Below, one piece after another: positions 8,889-18,249 of a stretch of DNA of 64,000 bases; position 1 is the first letter of the stretch; every line of letters starts with the position of its first letter. The position numbers and the translations under genes are program-made. This stretch comes from Pseudorhodobacter turbinis (lineage in GTDB: Bacteria > Pseudomonadota > Alphaproteobacteria > Rhodobacterales > Rhodobacteraceae): positions 682,001 to 746,000 of the forward strand of contig NZ_CP039964.1 in NCBI RefSeq assembly GCF_005234135.1. The letters are read 5' to 3'. The notes beneath the pieces are model-generated. The model was not told where the DNA came from. It ran no database searches and was given only the letters and a program-made list of their open reading frames with translations.

Positions 8889-8966
8889 GCAAAAAGTTTG
8901 AAAACCCCGACAACCATCCGTAGTGTTTGCGCCAGTAAACCTGAGGGAAATGGGGTTGTTGCCGGA

Positions 8967-10784
8967 ATGAAGTATCAGATTTTCAATAAACTGCGCGATG
9001 CAACGGTCGCTTTTTGCCTTTGCACAGTGGCGATTCCCGCAATTGCAGCGCCGGAACATGGCATAGCTATGTATGGCACCCCTGCCCTTCCACCTGATTT
9101 TGTGTCCCTCCCCTATGCCAACCCCGATGCACCGTCCGGCGGGCGCATTATTTTTGGCGAATCGGGCAGCTATGATTCCCTCAACCCTTTCATTTTGAAG
9201 GGCCGCGCGCCCTGGGGCCAAACGGATCTGACAGTCGAGACACTTTTGGGCAGATCTTACGATGAACCCTTCACCCTTTACGGGCTTTTGGCCGAATCAG
9301 TCGACACCGATGACGCCCGCAGTTTCGTCGAATTCACCCTCCGCGCAGAGGCACGCTTTAGCGATGGCAGCCCGGTCACCGCCGAAGATGTGCTTTGGTC
9401 GTTCGAGACCTTGGGCACCATCGGCCACCCGCGCTATCTCAACGCGTGGCAAAAGATCGAGGCAGCAGAAATCACCGGCCCGAGGACCGTCCGCTTCACC
9501 TTTAGCGAACCGGACCGCGAATTGCCGCTGATCCTTGGCCTGCGCCCGATCTTGCAAAAGGCCCAATGGGCGGAAAAGGATTTCGCAGCCTCCACTCTGG
9601 AGGCGCCCATAGGCTCCGGCCCCTATACGGTCGGTGAATATGAGACGGGGCGTTTTGTCTCCTTTGTTAAAAATCCGGATTGGTGGGGCAAGGATCTGAA
9701 TTTCAACAAAGGTCGCCATAACCTTGACGAGGTCCGCTATGATTTCTTTGGCGATGGTGGCGTGGTGTTTGAGGCCTTCAAGGCAGGTGAGATCACCAGT
9801 TACCGCGAAACCAACGCGGCAAAATGGGCGCAACAATATAATTTTCCGGCTGTCACCTCAGGCGAGATCGTGAAATCCGAAATCCCACATGCGCGCCCTT
9901 CCGGCATCGACGGGTTTGTGATGAACACCCGCCGTCCGCAATTCACCGATTGGCGTGTGCGCGAGGCGTTGATACAAGCCTTCAACTTTGAGCAGATCAA
10001 CACCACCATCACCGGCGGGGCGGCCCCGCGCATTCAATCCTATTTCCACAATTCGGTTCTGGGGATGGAACCCGGCGCGCCTGCCACGGGTCCGGTATTG
10101 GCGCTGCTGGAACCCTATGCGGCAAACCTGCCCTCCGGCACGATCGAGGGCTATGCCCTGCCCGTCTCGGACGGCGGCACCAACCGCAAAAACATCCGCG
10201 CCGCGAAAAAACTGCTGGAGGAGGCTGGCTGGAACGCCAATGACGAGGGCATTTTGGTGAATTCAAAGGGCACGCCTTTCGCGTTTGATATCCTGCTCAC
10301 CAATGGATCTTCCGAAAAGATAACCATCGCAAATATGTATATCGCGGCGCTTAAACTGCTTGGGATTACCGCGACGCTGACCACAATCGACAGCGCCCAG
10401 ATGACAGAGCGCACCACCGCCTATGATTTTGACATGACCCATATGATCCGCAACATGTCGCTGTCACCGGGAAATGAGCAGACCTACTATTGGGGCTCTG
10501 CCGGGGTGACCGTTCCGGGCAGCCGCAACCTGATGGGCATGAATTCTCCGGCCGCCGAGGCGATGATCTCAACCCTGCTCAACGCGACCAGCCAAGAGGA
10601 CTTTATCGCGGCAACAAAGGCGCTTGACCGGGTGTTAACCGCCGGACGCTATGTCATCCCCTTCTGGTATTCAGAGATTTCACGTCTGGCCCATGTCAAG
10701 GAATTGAAATTTCCCGAAAGATTGCCAGTTTATGGCGACTGGCCGGGTTTTCAGCCCGATGTTTGGTGGTATGAAGCAAAATAA
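8967..10784 (+). CDS. Family 5 extracellular solute-binding protein (YejA-like peptide-binding)
   Basis: Periplasmic binding protein of a peptide/oligopeptide ABC importer, close to the YejA type. The 605-aa preprotein starts with a Sec signal peptide (about residues 1-28, ending AIPAIAA), followed by the mature family-5 fold: HGIAMYG, a GSYDSLNPF block, VTAEDVLWSFE and GSGPYTVGEYE. I chose ATG 8967 because it begins directly with the signal peptide; the frame is open 23 codons further upstream. No permease or ATPase partner genes are adjacent, which is unusual because yejA normally precedes yejBEF. Confidence 0.87.
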   Translation: MKYQIFNKLRDATVAFCLCTVAIPAIAAPEHGIAMYGTPALPPDFVSLPYANPDAPSGGRIIFGESGSYDSLNPFILKGRAPWGQTDLTVETLLGRSYDEPFTLYGLLAESVDTDDARSFVEFTLRAEARFSDGSPVTAEDVLWSFETLGTIGHPRYLNAWQKIEAAEITGPRTVRFTFSEPDRELPLILGLRPILQKAQWAEKDFAASTLEAPIGSGPYTVGEYETGRFVSFVKNPDWWGKDLNFNKGRHNLDEVRYDFFGDGGVVFEAFKAGEITSYRETNAAKWAQQYNFPAVTSGEIVKSEIPHARPSGIDGFVMNTRRPQFTDWRVREALIQAFNFEQINTTITGGAAPRIQSYFHNSVLGMEPGAPATGPVLALLEPYAANLPSGTIEGYALPVSDGGTNRKNIRAAKKLLEEAGWNANDEGILVNSKGTPFAFDILLTNGSSEKITIANMYIAALKLLGITATLTTIDSAQMTERTTAYDFDMTHMIRNMSLSPGNEQTYYWGSAGVTVPGSRNLMGMNSPAAEAMISTLLNATSQEDFIAATKALDRVLTAGRYVIPFWYSEISRLAHVKELKFPERLPVYGDWPGFQPDVWWYEAK

Positions 10785-10818
10785 AGCCCGCATAAGCGGC
10801 CAAATTGAGTGAGAGCAG

Positions 10819-10953
10819 ATGAAACACACGATGATCCAGCTACGCCCCCTTGTTTTGATGGCACTGCTTGCAACCCTTGCGGCATGTGGCACGATTGACG
10901 GGATCGGGCGCGATATTTCGGGCGCATCCAACCGCGTGTCGGATATGCTCTAG
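10819..10953 (+). CDS. Small entericidin-like lipoprotein
   Basis: A 44-aa lipoprotein. Residues 1-22 are a lipoprotein signal ending in the lipobox LAAC with Cys23, followed by GTIDGIGRDISGASNRV, which resembles the mature entericidin A/B sequence. It starts 34 nt after the stop of the binding protein on the same strand, preceded by GAGAG. Entericidins are tiny envelope lipoproteins linked to stress and cell lysis in enterobacteria; a role here is not established. Confidence 0.75.
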   Translation: MKHTMIQLRPLVLMALLATLAACGTIDGIGRDISGASNRVSDML

Positions 10954-11044
10954 GGGCCGACTTCCCCTTTTCCACATAGGCCCAAGCCCCGCCAAACACG
11001 GGGTATTTGGCTTTCACCCCCTTCCCTAATGCATTGGACCCGCA

Positions 11045-11689
11045 ATGATCCGCCTTGATATCTTTTCCGATCCGATCTGCCCTTGGTGCCTGATCGGCAA
11101 AGCCTATCTGGACAAAGCGCTTGAAAGCCGTCCAAATCACCCGTTCCAAATTGAATGGCATCCGTTCCAGTTGAACCCGGAAATGCCCGCAGATGGTATG
11201 GACCGGCGCGAATATCTGGAAACCAAATTCGGCGGTAAACAAAAAGCGGTTGAGGTTTACGCCCACATCGCAGAGGCCGCCCAAGATGCAGGTGTCGCGA
11301 TTGATTTCGCCGCGATCACCCGTACACCCAACACAATGGACGCCCACCGCCTTATCCATTGGGCCGGGTTGGAGGGCCGCCAAGCCGCAGCCGCTGCCAG
11401 CCTCTTTCGCGCCTACTTCAAAGAGGGGCGCGATATCGGTGATCGAGAGGTTCTGGTCGAGATTGCAACCTCCATTGGCATGAACGCCGAAGGCACAATG
11501 CGGCTTTTGGAAAGCGACGCCGACCGCGATGACCTGATGGCCCGCGATATGGATGCGCGCCAAAAGGGGTTAAGCGGCGTTCCTGCATTTCTCGTTGCAC
11601 AACAATACGTGATGTCGGGTGCGCAATCGGTGGAAACATGGCAACAGGTAATCGATGAACTGGCGGCCCAGCTAACACAACAAGGCTAG
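11045..11689 (+). CDS. DsbA-family oxidoreductase, FrnE type
   Basis: A 214-aa thioredoxin-fold protein of the FrnE subgroup of DsbA. The active-site CPWC lies at residues 12-15 in the N-terminal strand, followed by a long helical insertion and a C-terminal thioredoxin half with the cis-proline loop GVPAFLV. There is no signal peptide, so unlike true DsbA it is cytoplasmic, where FrnE proteins act as thiol isomerases or chaperones under oxidative stress. It stands alone between the lipoprotein and an efflux pump. Confidence 0.9.
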   Translation: MIRLDIFSDPICPWCLIGKAYLDKALESRPNHPFQIEWHPFQLNPEMPADGMDRREYLETKFGGKQKAVEVYAHIAEAAQDAGVAIDFAAITRTPNTMDAHRLIHWAGLEGRQAAAAASLFRAYFKEGRDIGDREVLVEIATSIGMNAEGTMRLLESDADRDDLMARDMDARQKGLSGVPAFLVAQQYVMSGAQSVETWQQVIDELAAQLTQQG

Positions 11690-11767
11690 GCACAGGGCTT
11701 GCCTTTTCTTCCCTCCCTGCATTACGGCAGGGTGTGACAGAATGCACAAAAGACAAAGGCCCTCCCC

Positions 11768-12976
11768 ATGAACCAACCGACCAAGCGCATGGGGCAACCC
11801 GAGTTTATTGCGATGATCGCAATGCTTTCGGCAACCGTCGCCTTTGCCATCGACAGCATGCTGCCCGCCTTGCCCACCATCGCGGCAGAGCTGTCGCCAC
11901 AAGCGCCCAACAACGCCCAACTTATCTTGACCAGCTTTTTGCTTGGGATGGGGCTTGGTACCTTTATCGTCGGGCCTTTGTCAGACAGCTACGGGCGCCG
12001 TCCGATCATCATTCTGGGGACGTTGCTTTATTGTGGTGGGGCGGTTGCCGCCTATTTTGCCCCGACACTGGAAACGATGCTGCTTTCGCGGATCGTGCAG
12101 GGCTTGGGGGCTGCTGGGCCGCGCGTGGTCTCATTGGCACTTGTGCGGGACCTGTACAAAGGGCGTGAGATGGCGCGAGTCGTCAGCTTTGCGATGATGG
12201 TGTTTTCACTGGTGCCCGCCGTGGCCCCACTGGTAGCAAGCGGGATTATCTCTGCCTTTGGTTGGCGCTCTATCTTTGTGACATTCATTCTATTCTCGCT
12301 GGCATCGATGGCTTGGTTGCTGATCCGGCAACCCGAAACCTTGTCAGCTGAGGCCCGTCGGCCCTTCCGTGCCAAGCCGATGTGGGCCGCGCTTCGCGAG
12401 GTGCTTTCCTATCGCACCATCCTGATCGCCATCGCCGTTCAAGCCCTGATCATCGGGGCGCTCTTTGGCACACTTTCCTCGGCGCAATCGATCTTTGAGA
12501 TAACCTTTGATCGCGGGGCAAGCTTTCCTTTGTGGTTCGCGCTGGTTGCTGTTTGTGCAGGCTCTGCCAGCCCGACCAACGCAATGTTGGTGCAACGTAT
12601 GGGCATGCGCTACATGATCACACGCACGCTGGTGGCGCAAATTGTGCTGTCGGGCAGCATGCTGGTGCTGACCGTTTCAGGCTTGCTGCCCGAGGGGCTG
12701 ACATTTCCGGCCTTCGTGGTCTGGATGATCGGCGTCTTTGCAATGGCGGGCCTGACCTTGGGCAACCTGAACGCGCTAGCGTTGGAATCCGTGGGCCATA
12801 TTGCCGGTATGGCCGCCTCTGTCAGCGGGGCGATTGCGACGATTGTGGCCGTGCTTTTGGCCGCCCCCTTGGGGCTTGCGTTCAACGGCACCTATTTACC
12901 GTTGGTGGGCGGTGTGGCGGTTATGGCCGTGGTGGCGATGGGGCTGATGCTTTTGATGCCGCAGGATAAATCATAA
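11768..12976 (+). CDS. MFS multidrug transporter, Bcr/CflA type
   Basis: A 402-aa inner-membrane proton-drug antiporter with about twelve hydrophobic helices. Motif A appears as GPLSDSYGRRPIII after helix 2, and motif C-like sequence as LVPAVAPLVASG in helix 5. The family includes exporters for bicyclomycin, sulfonamides and chloramphenicol; the real substrate is unknown. It ends 6 nt from the end of the convergent mfd gene, so there is no space for a terminator between them. Confidence 0.87.
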   Translation: MNQPTKRMGQPEFIAMIAMLSATVAFAIDSMLPALPTIAAELSPQAPNNAQLILTSFLLGMGLGTFIVGPLSDSYGRRPIIILGTLLYCGGAVAAYFAPTLETMLLSRIVQGLGAAGPRVVSLALVRDLYKGREMARVVSFAMMVFSLVPAVAPLVASGIISAFGWRSIFVTFILFSLASMAWLLIRQPETLSAEARRPFRAKPMWAALREVLSYRTILIAIAVQALIIGALFGTLSSAQSIFEITFDRGASFPLWFALVAVCAGSASPTNAMLVQRMGMRYMITRTLVAQIVLSGSMLVLTVSGLLPEGLTFPAFVVWMIGVFAMAGLTLGNLNALALESVGHIAGMAASVSGAIATIVAVLLAAPLGLAFNGTYLPLVGGVAVMAVVAMGLMLLMPQDKS

Positions 12977-12982
12977 CAGGCG

Positions 12983-15900
12983 TTACTTCTTTAGTTCCAA
13001 CAACTTCTCGGCCAAAGCTTTCGCAATGGCAAAGGCCCCCTTGATCCGTTCACCTTCGGTTTTCCAGTCCTGCACCAGCACGATTTTATTACCAGAAACC
13101 CGCGCGCCAGCTTGGGTTTTGATAAAGTCCACAAGCCCAGCAGGATTGGCAAATTTGTCGTTGTGAAACTGAACCGTCGCGCCCTTCGGCCCTGCATCCA
13201 GCCGCGCAATGCCTGCACGTTTGCACATCGCCTTGATCCGCACGACCAGCATCAAGGTATTCACCTCGCGCGGCAAGGGCCCGAAACGGTCGATCAATTC
13301 GGCAGCAAAGCCTTCAAGCTCGACCTTCGTGGTCAATGCAGACAGGCGGCGGTACAGGCCAAGACGAAGGTCGAGGTCTGGAACGTAAACCTCTGGTATC
13401 AATACCGGAACACCAAGGTTGATATTCGGCGCCCATTGATCATCCACCTCTGCCAGCCCCGAGATCTCACCCGACCGCAGCTTGGCGATAGTTTCTTCCA
13501 GCATGGATTGGTACAGCTCATAGCCGACCTCTTTGATATGACCGGATTGTTCCTCACCCAAAAGGTTGCCTGCACCGCGCAAGTCAAGGTCATGGCTCGC
13601 CAAATTGAACCCGGCACCAAGGCTGTCAAGGCTGCCCAAAAGCCGTAACCGTTTCATCGCATGCGGTGTCAGCGGCACGCGCGGCTTGGTGGTCAAATAA
13701 CAATAGGCCCGCGTTTTCGCACGGCCCACACGGCCCCGGATTTGGTAAAGCTGGCTAAGGCCGAACATATCGGCGCGGTGAACGATCATCGTATTCGCAG
13801 TGGGGATATCCAGACCTGATTCAACGATAGAGGTTGCAACCAGAACATCATGTTTTCCATCGTAAAAATCATTCATACGCTGATCGAGGTCGCCTGCCGC
13901 CAACTGCCCATGTGCCACCAGATAATTCACTTCCGGCACTTGGGTTTTCAAGAAATCTTCAACGAAGGGCAAATCGGAAATCCGTGGCACCACAAAGAAC
14001 GACTGTCCACCACGATAGCGTTCACGCAAAAGCGCCTCGCGGATGGTAACTGTATCGAATTCGCTCACATAGGTGCGGATGGCCAGACGGTCCACCGGCG
14101 GTGTTGCGATGATGGAAAGGTCGCGCACACCCGTCAGTGACAGCTGCAAGGTGCGCGGAATAGGCGTTGCCGTCAGCGTCAACACATGCACGTCTGAGCG
14201 CATCTCTTTCAGCCGTTCCTTATGGCTGACGCCGAAATGCTGCTCCTCATCGATCACCAACAGGCCGAGGTTTTTGAATTTAATCGCCTTGGCCAAAACC
14301 GCATGGGTGCCGACGACAATATCAACGGTGCCATCCGAAATTCCTGCCCGCGTGCCGCTTGCCTCTTTTGCACTAACAAAGCGCGACAAAGGTTTGACAT
14401 TAATCGGAAATCCGCGAAATCTTTCAACAAAGCTGCGGTAGTGTTGGCGCGCCAAAAGCGTTGTCGGCGCGATCACCGCCACCTGCATCCCCGACATCGC
14501 CGCAACAAACGCGCCCCGCATCGCGACCTCGGTCTTGCCAAAGCCGACATCGCCAACCACCAAACGATCCATCGGACTGCCGGCCTCTAGGTCTGTAATG
14601 ACATCGGTGATCGCAGTCAGCTGGTCCTCGGTTTCGGTATAGGGAAAGCGCGCGGCAAATGCCTCCCACATGCTATGGGGTGCTTCCAGAACTGGGGCTT
14701 TGCGCAGATGGCGTTCGGCGGCAATCCGCATCAAGCGTTCGGCGATCTCACGGATGCGCGCCTTGAGCTTGGCTTTCTTCGCCTGCCAAGCGCCACCGCC
14801 AAGCCGGTCCAAAAGCCCGTCTTCATGGCCATAACGGCTAAGCAATTCGATATTTTCAACGGGAAGATAAAGCTTGGCATTCTCGGCGTATTCAATGGCC
14901 AGACATTCATGCGGCGCACCAAGGGCGGTTATCATCTCCAACCCGTGATAGCGCCCGACGCCATGTTCAACATGCACCACCAGATCACCCGGCGACAACG
15001 TGTCAGCGTTGCGCAGGAAGTTATCGGCCTTGCGTTTACGCTTGGGCTTGCCGACCAGCCGATCCCCCAACACGTCCTGTTCCGAAATCACGGCCACGCC
15101 GGGCGCGGTAAACCCTGCCTCCAGCGGCCAGACCATCAGGAAAATTCCGGCCTTTCCGATGACGTCGCGAAAATCGGAAACCTCGACCGCGCCCTCAATC
15201 CCCTGATCGGCGATCAGCCCGCGAAGCCGCTCTCGCGCGCCCTCGGACCAGCTGGCGATCACCACATTTCCATCTTTGCGCAATGTCTTGATATGATCGG
15301 CAAGTGCGCTGAAAAGGCTAATGTTTTCCTGTTGCCGTTCCGGCGCGAAACTGCGCCCCATCCGCCCGCCCGCATCCAACACACCCGGCCCCGGTGATTG
15401 TGCCAAGGGCGACAACTGGATCACCCGACGTCCCGCAACGGCCTGATCCCAAGCCGCCTCATTCAGATAAAGCAGCGCGGGCGCGACAGGTTTATAGACC
15501 GTATCAAGCCGCCCCTTGGCACGCATCGCCTCCATCCGCGCATCATACTGGTCGTCGATCCCTTCCCAACGCGATAGCCGTGCGGGGGGGACTTGGTCGT
15601 CCAACATGACCGACGCATCTGGAACATAGTCGAATATCGTTTCCATCGTCGCGTGGAAGAACGGCAGCCAATGCTCCATCCCCTGATGTTTGCGCCCCGC
15701 GCTTACCGCCTCATACAGCGGATCATCCGACCCGCCCGCGCCGAACTCTACACGGTAGTTCTGGCGAAACCGCGCGATCGCCGCCTCATCGAGGATCACC
15801 TCTGACACCGGCGCGAATTCCAACGATTTCAGCTTTTCCGTGGTGCGCTGGGTTTGCGGATCAAACCGCCGCGCCCCGTCAAGCACATCACCAAAAAGAT

Positions 15901-16417
15901 CCAGCCGCACCGGCCCACCGGGACCCGGCGGATAGATATCAATGATACCGCCGCGAATCGCATAATCGCCCGGCTCTGCCACCGTGGGGCTGGGGGTGAA
16001 GCCCATGCGCGTCAAAAAGTTGCGCAGGTTTTCCTCATTCAAGCGGTGGCCGACGGTCGCGGCAAAGGACGCCTCGCGCAGAACCTCACGTGCAGGAAGG
16101 CGTTGCGTCGCGGCGTTCAGCGTGGTCAGCAGCACAAATGCCCCCGGCACCCCTTGCGCCAGCGCCGCCAATGTCGCCATCCGCCGAGAGATAATATCAG
16201 GGTTCGGTGACACCCGATCATAGGGCAAGCAATCCCAGGCTGGCAGCTCCAGGACCACAACCTCGGGGGCCATCACCGCCAGCGCATCGCGCATCGCCTC
16301 CAGCCGTTTGTCATCGCGTGCGACATGGATAACAGGAACACCGCGCGCCAATTCCTTGGCCACCAGCCTTGCGTCGAAACCTTCGGGCGCTCCGCCCAGT
16401 GTGATATGATCTGTCAT
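12983..16417 (-). CDS. mfd: Transcription-repair coupling factor
   Basis: Mfd, the DNA translocase that removes RNA polymerase stalled at lesions and recruits UvrA. The 1144-aa protein has the UvrB-homology module at the N-terminus, the polymerase-interacting domain in the middle, and a RecG-like helicase motor with Walker A GFGKTEV near residue 622 and the DEEQ box (VIDEEQHFGV) near residue 722. The C-terminal domain is complete. The ATG at 16417 lies 5 nt after the stop of the upstream membrane-protein gene; a TTG at 16435 is also possible. Confidence 0.97.
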   Translation of the reverse strand: MTDHITLGGAPEGFDARLVAKELARGVPVIHVARDDKRLEAMRDALAVMAPEVVVLELPAWDCLPYDRVSPNPDIISRRMATLAALAQGVPGAFVLLTTLNAATQRLPAREVLREASFAATVGHRLNEENLRNFLTRMGFTPSPTVAEPGDYAIRGGIIDIYPPGPGGPVRLDLFGDVLDGARRFDPQTQRTTEKLKSLEFAPVSEVILDEAAIARFRQNYRVEFGAGGSDDPLYEAVSAGRKHQGMEHWLPFFHATMETIFDYVPDASVMLDDQVPPARLSRWEGIDDQYDARMEAMRAKGRLDTVYKPVAPALLYLNEAAWDQAVAGRRVIQLSPLAQSPGPGVLDAGGRMGRSFAPERQQENISLFSALADHIKTLRKDGNVVIASWSEGARERLRGLIADQGIEGAVEVSDFRDVIGKAGIFLMVWPLEAGFTAPGVAVISEQDVLGDRLVGKPKRKRKADNFLRNADTLSPGDLVVHVEHGVGRYHGLEMITALGAPHECLAIEYAENAKLYLPVENIELLSRYGHEDGLLDRLGGGAWQAKKAKLKARIREIAERLMRIAAERHLRKAPVLEAPHSMWEAFAARFPYTETEDQLTAITDVITDLEAGSPMDRLVVGDVGFGKTEVAMRGAFVAAMSGMQVAVIAPTTLLARQHYRSFVERFRGFPINVKPLSRFVSAKEASGTRAGISDGTVDIVVGTHAVLAKAIKFKNLGLLVIDEEQHFGVSHKERLKEMRSDVHVLTLTATPIPRTLQLSLTGVRDLSIIATPPVDRLAIRTYVSEFDTVTIREALLRERYRGGQSFFVVPRISDLPFVEDFLKTQVPEVNYLVAHGQLAAGDLDQRMNDFYDGKHDVLVATSIVESGLDIPTANTMIVHRADMFGLSQLYQIRGRVGRAKTRAYCYLTTKPRVPLTPHAMKRLRLLGSLDSLGAGFNLASHDLDLRGAGNLLGEEQSGHIKEVGYELYQSMLEETIAKLRSGEISGLAEVDDQWAPNINLGVPVLIPEVYVPDLDLRLGLYRRLSALTTKVELEGFAAELIDRFGPLPREVNTLMLVVRIKAMCKRAGIARLDAGPKGATVQFHNDKFANPAGLVDFIKTQAGARVSGNKIVLVQDWKTEGERIKGAFAIAKALAEKLLELKK

Positions 16418-16422
16418 GGGAT

Positions 16423-16953
16423 TCAGTTCGGCCAACCGCTAAACACTTGCATATTTTGCCACATTCCCCAAAGTGATGTGATGAAAATTGATACCATTCC
16501 AATGGCTTGCACGATGATCCTGTGACGAGTCAAACGGCGGTACAGATCCTCGCCCTCTGGCTGCACTGTGGCGATATGTTTGGCCGCCGACAGGCTTAGC
16601 GCGCCAACGAGGGTCATCGGGCCAAGCAGCAAGAACACGGCCTGTGCAAACTGGATGCTATAGACAAACCCCAAGACCGCAAGCGCCGTCAGCAAAAATG
16701 CGATAATCGCGATCAGCCACACCCCCGAGACCTCTGCGATAAACAAAAGCCGCCGTGTGTTGATGCCGACAAGGTCATGCAGGTCCTGCGTGACCTCTCC
16801 GCCATATTTGCGCGCGCGCGTCACCATGTCAAAAGGCACACCCAACACCCAATGGCTGGTCGTGGACCAAAGAACCGCCAAAGCAATCCAGAACCAGAGA
16901 TTCGAGAATGACCGCAGGTCGATCAGTCCAAAAACTGTTTTATACCAATCCAC
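16423..16953 (-). CDS. Four-helix membrane protein, often labelled 'component of SufBCD complex'
   Basis: A 176-aa protein with four predicted membrane helices (about residues 20-40, 75-95, 100-125 and 150-170). It begins MDWYKTVFGLIDLRSFSNLW from a GTG codon with AAGG 8 nt upstream. Roseobacter genomes carry close relatives under the name 'component of SufBCD complex', but I see no Fe-S assembly motif and no suf genes nearby, so the label should not be trusted. It is directly upstream of mfd with a 5-nt gap. Function unknown. Confidence 0.75.
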   Translation of the reverse strand: MDWYKTVFGLIDLRSFSNLWFWIALAVLWSTTSHWVLGVPFDMVTRARKYGGEVTQDLHDLVGINTRRLLFIAEVSGVWLIAIIAFLLTALAVLGFVYSIQFAQAVFLLLGPMTLVGALSLSAAKHIATVQPEGEDLYRRLTRHRIIVQAIGMVSIFITSLWGMWQNMQVFSGWPN

Positions 16954-17106
16954 TGCAACAACCTTTTTGTCTAAATACCCTGCATCCGATTGAGGTTGCG
17001 CAGGTGCTGCGTCATTCCTACCCTTGAGATAGGTTCTTTTCCATGACAGTCAGAGAAAAAACCCGCAACCCCTTGCAATAGCATCACAGCAAGCAGGAGC
17101 CAGCTT

Positions 17107-18111
17107 ATGCGCCCGACAATCGGTCAATATCCCGCAACCCGTTTCCGGCGCTTGCGCAAATCCGACGCGCTGCGACGCTTGTCACAGGAAAACGCGCTTT
17201 CTGTGAATGATCTGATCTGGCCCTTGTTCGTGCGCGAGGGCGAGAATGTGTCAGAGCCTGTCACCTCTATGCCCGGCGTGCAGCGCCTCTCGGTTGATCT
17301 GATCGTGAAAGCGGCCGAGGAAGCTGCCGAGCTTGGCATCCCCGCGATCTGCCTTTTCCCCTATACCGATCCCGATAATCGCACCGATGATTGCGCCGAG
17401 GCTTGGAACCCCGACAACATTGCCAACCGCGCGATCCGCGCCGTCAAGGCCGCCGTGCCGCATATGGCGCTCATGACGGATGTGGCGCTTGATCCCTATA
17501 ATGCCAACGGCCACGACGGTTTGGTGCAAGATGGCATCATCCTAAATGATGAAACCGTTGAGGCGCTGGTGAAAATGACGTTGGCCCAAGCGGATGCGGG
17601 CGCTGATATTATCGGCCCTTCGGATATGATGGACGGGCGGATCGGCGCGATGCGTTTGGCCTTGGAGATGTCGGGGCATAAGGATGTGGCGATCCTGTCC
17701 TATGCGGCGAAATATGCTTCGGCCTTTTACGGCCCGTTTCGTGATGCGGTCGGCGCAGGCAGCCGTTTGGTGGGCGACAAGAACACCTATCAGATGAACC
17801 CCGCCAACGCCGATGAGGCGATGCGCCTGATCGAGCGTGACCTGACCGAGGGCGCGGATATGGTCATGGTCAAGCCCGGATTGCCCTATCTCGACATCTG
17901 CCGCCGTGCCAAGGATACATTCGGCGCGCCGACCTATGCCTATCAGGTGTCGGGCGAATATGCGATGATCATGGCCGCCGCTGCAAACGGCTGGATTGAT
18001 GGCGAAAAGATCATGCTAGAGAGTTTGATGGCGTTTCGCCGTGCCGGATGTGACGGGGTTTTAACTTATTTTGCCCCCCGCGTGGCCCGCATTTTGCAAG
18101 GCAAGGCCTGA
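17107..18111 (+). CDS. hemB: Delta-aminolevulinic acid dehydratase (porphobilinogen synthase)
   Basis: Condenses two 5-aminolevulinate molecules to porphobilinogen in tetrapyrrole synthesis. The 334-aa protein has both Schiff-base lysines, in LSYAAKYASAFYGP (about residue 200) and MVMVKPGLPY (about residue 255). The metal region reads DVALDPYNANGHDG (about 124-137): the three zinc-binding cysteines are replaced by Ala/Asp, marking the magnesium/potassium-type enzyme of alphaproteobacteria. AGGAG lies 8 nt before the ATG. It diverges from mfd; hemF lies 34 kb away in this window. Confidence 0.97.
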   Translation: MRPTIGQYPATRFRRLRKSDALRRLSQENALSVNDLIWPLFVREGENVSEPVTSMPGVQRLSVDLIVKAAEEAAELGIPAICLFPYTDPDNRTDDCAEAWNPDNIANRAIRAVKAAVPHMALMTDVALDPYNANGHDGLVQDGIILNDETVEALVKMTLAQADAGADIIGPSDMMDGRIGAMRLALEMSGHKDVAILSYAAKYASAFYGPFRDAVGAGSRLVGDKNTYQMNPANADEAMRLIERDLTEGADMVMVKPGLPYLDICRRAKDTFGAPTYAYQVSGEYAMIMAAAANGWIDGEKIMLESLMAFRRAGCDGVLTYFAPRVARILQGKA

Positions 18112-18249
18112 CGCGCGGCAATAAAACGCGCAGATGTTTGGCAAATGGATGACATGGGCGCGAAAACACGCTACCCTTCGGGTCAGGTATTGATAAAATC
18201 AATTGGCGACCGGGGAACCACCCCGGCGCGGTATATGAGGCGATAGAGC

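Noticed and set aside
10987..11003. CCCCG/CGGGG hairpin after the entericidin-like gene as a terminator
   Set aside because: The stem is only 5 bp and is followed by GTATTTGGC rather than a U-run, so the evidence is too weak.
18189..18203. FNR-like palindrome ATTGAT-AAA-ATCAAT upstream of the SYLF gene
   Set aside because: The half-sites match TTGAT/ATCAA but the spacer is 3 bases, not the 4 required by FNR/FnrL, so I do not call an FNR site.
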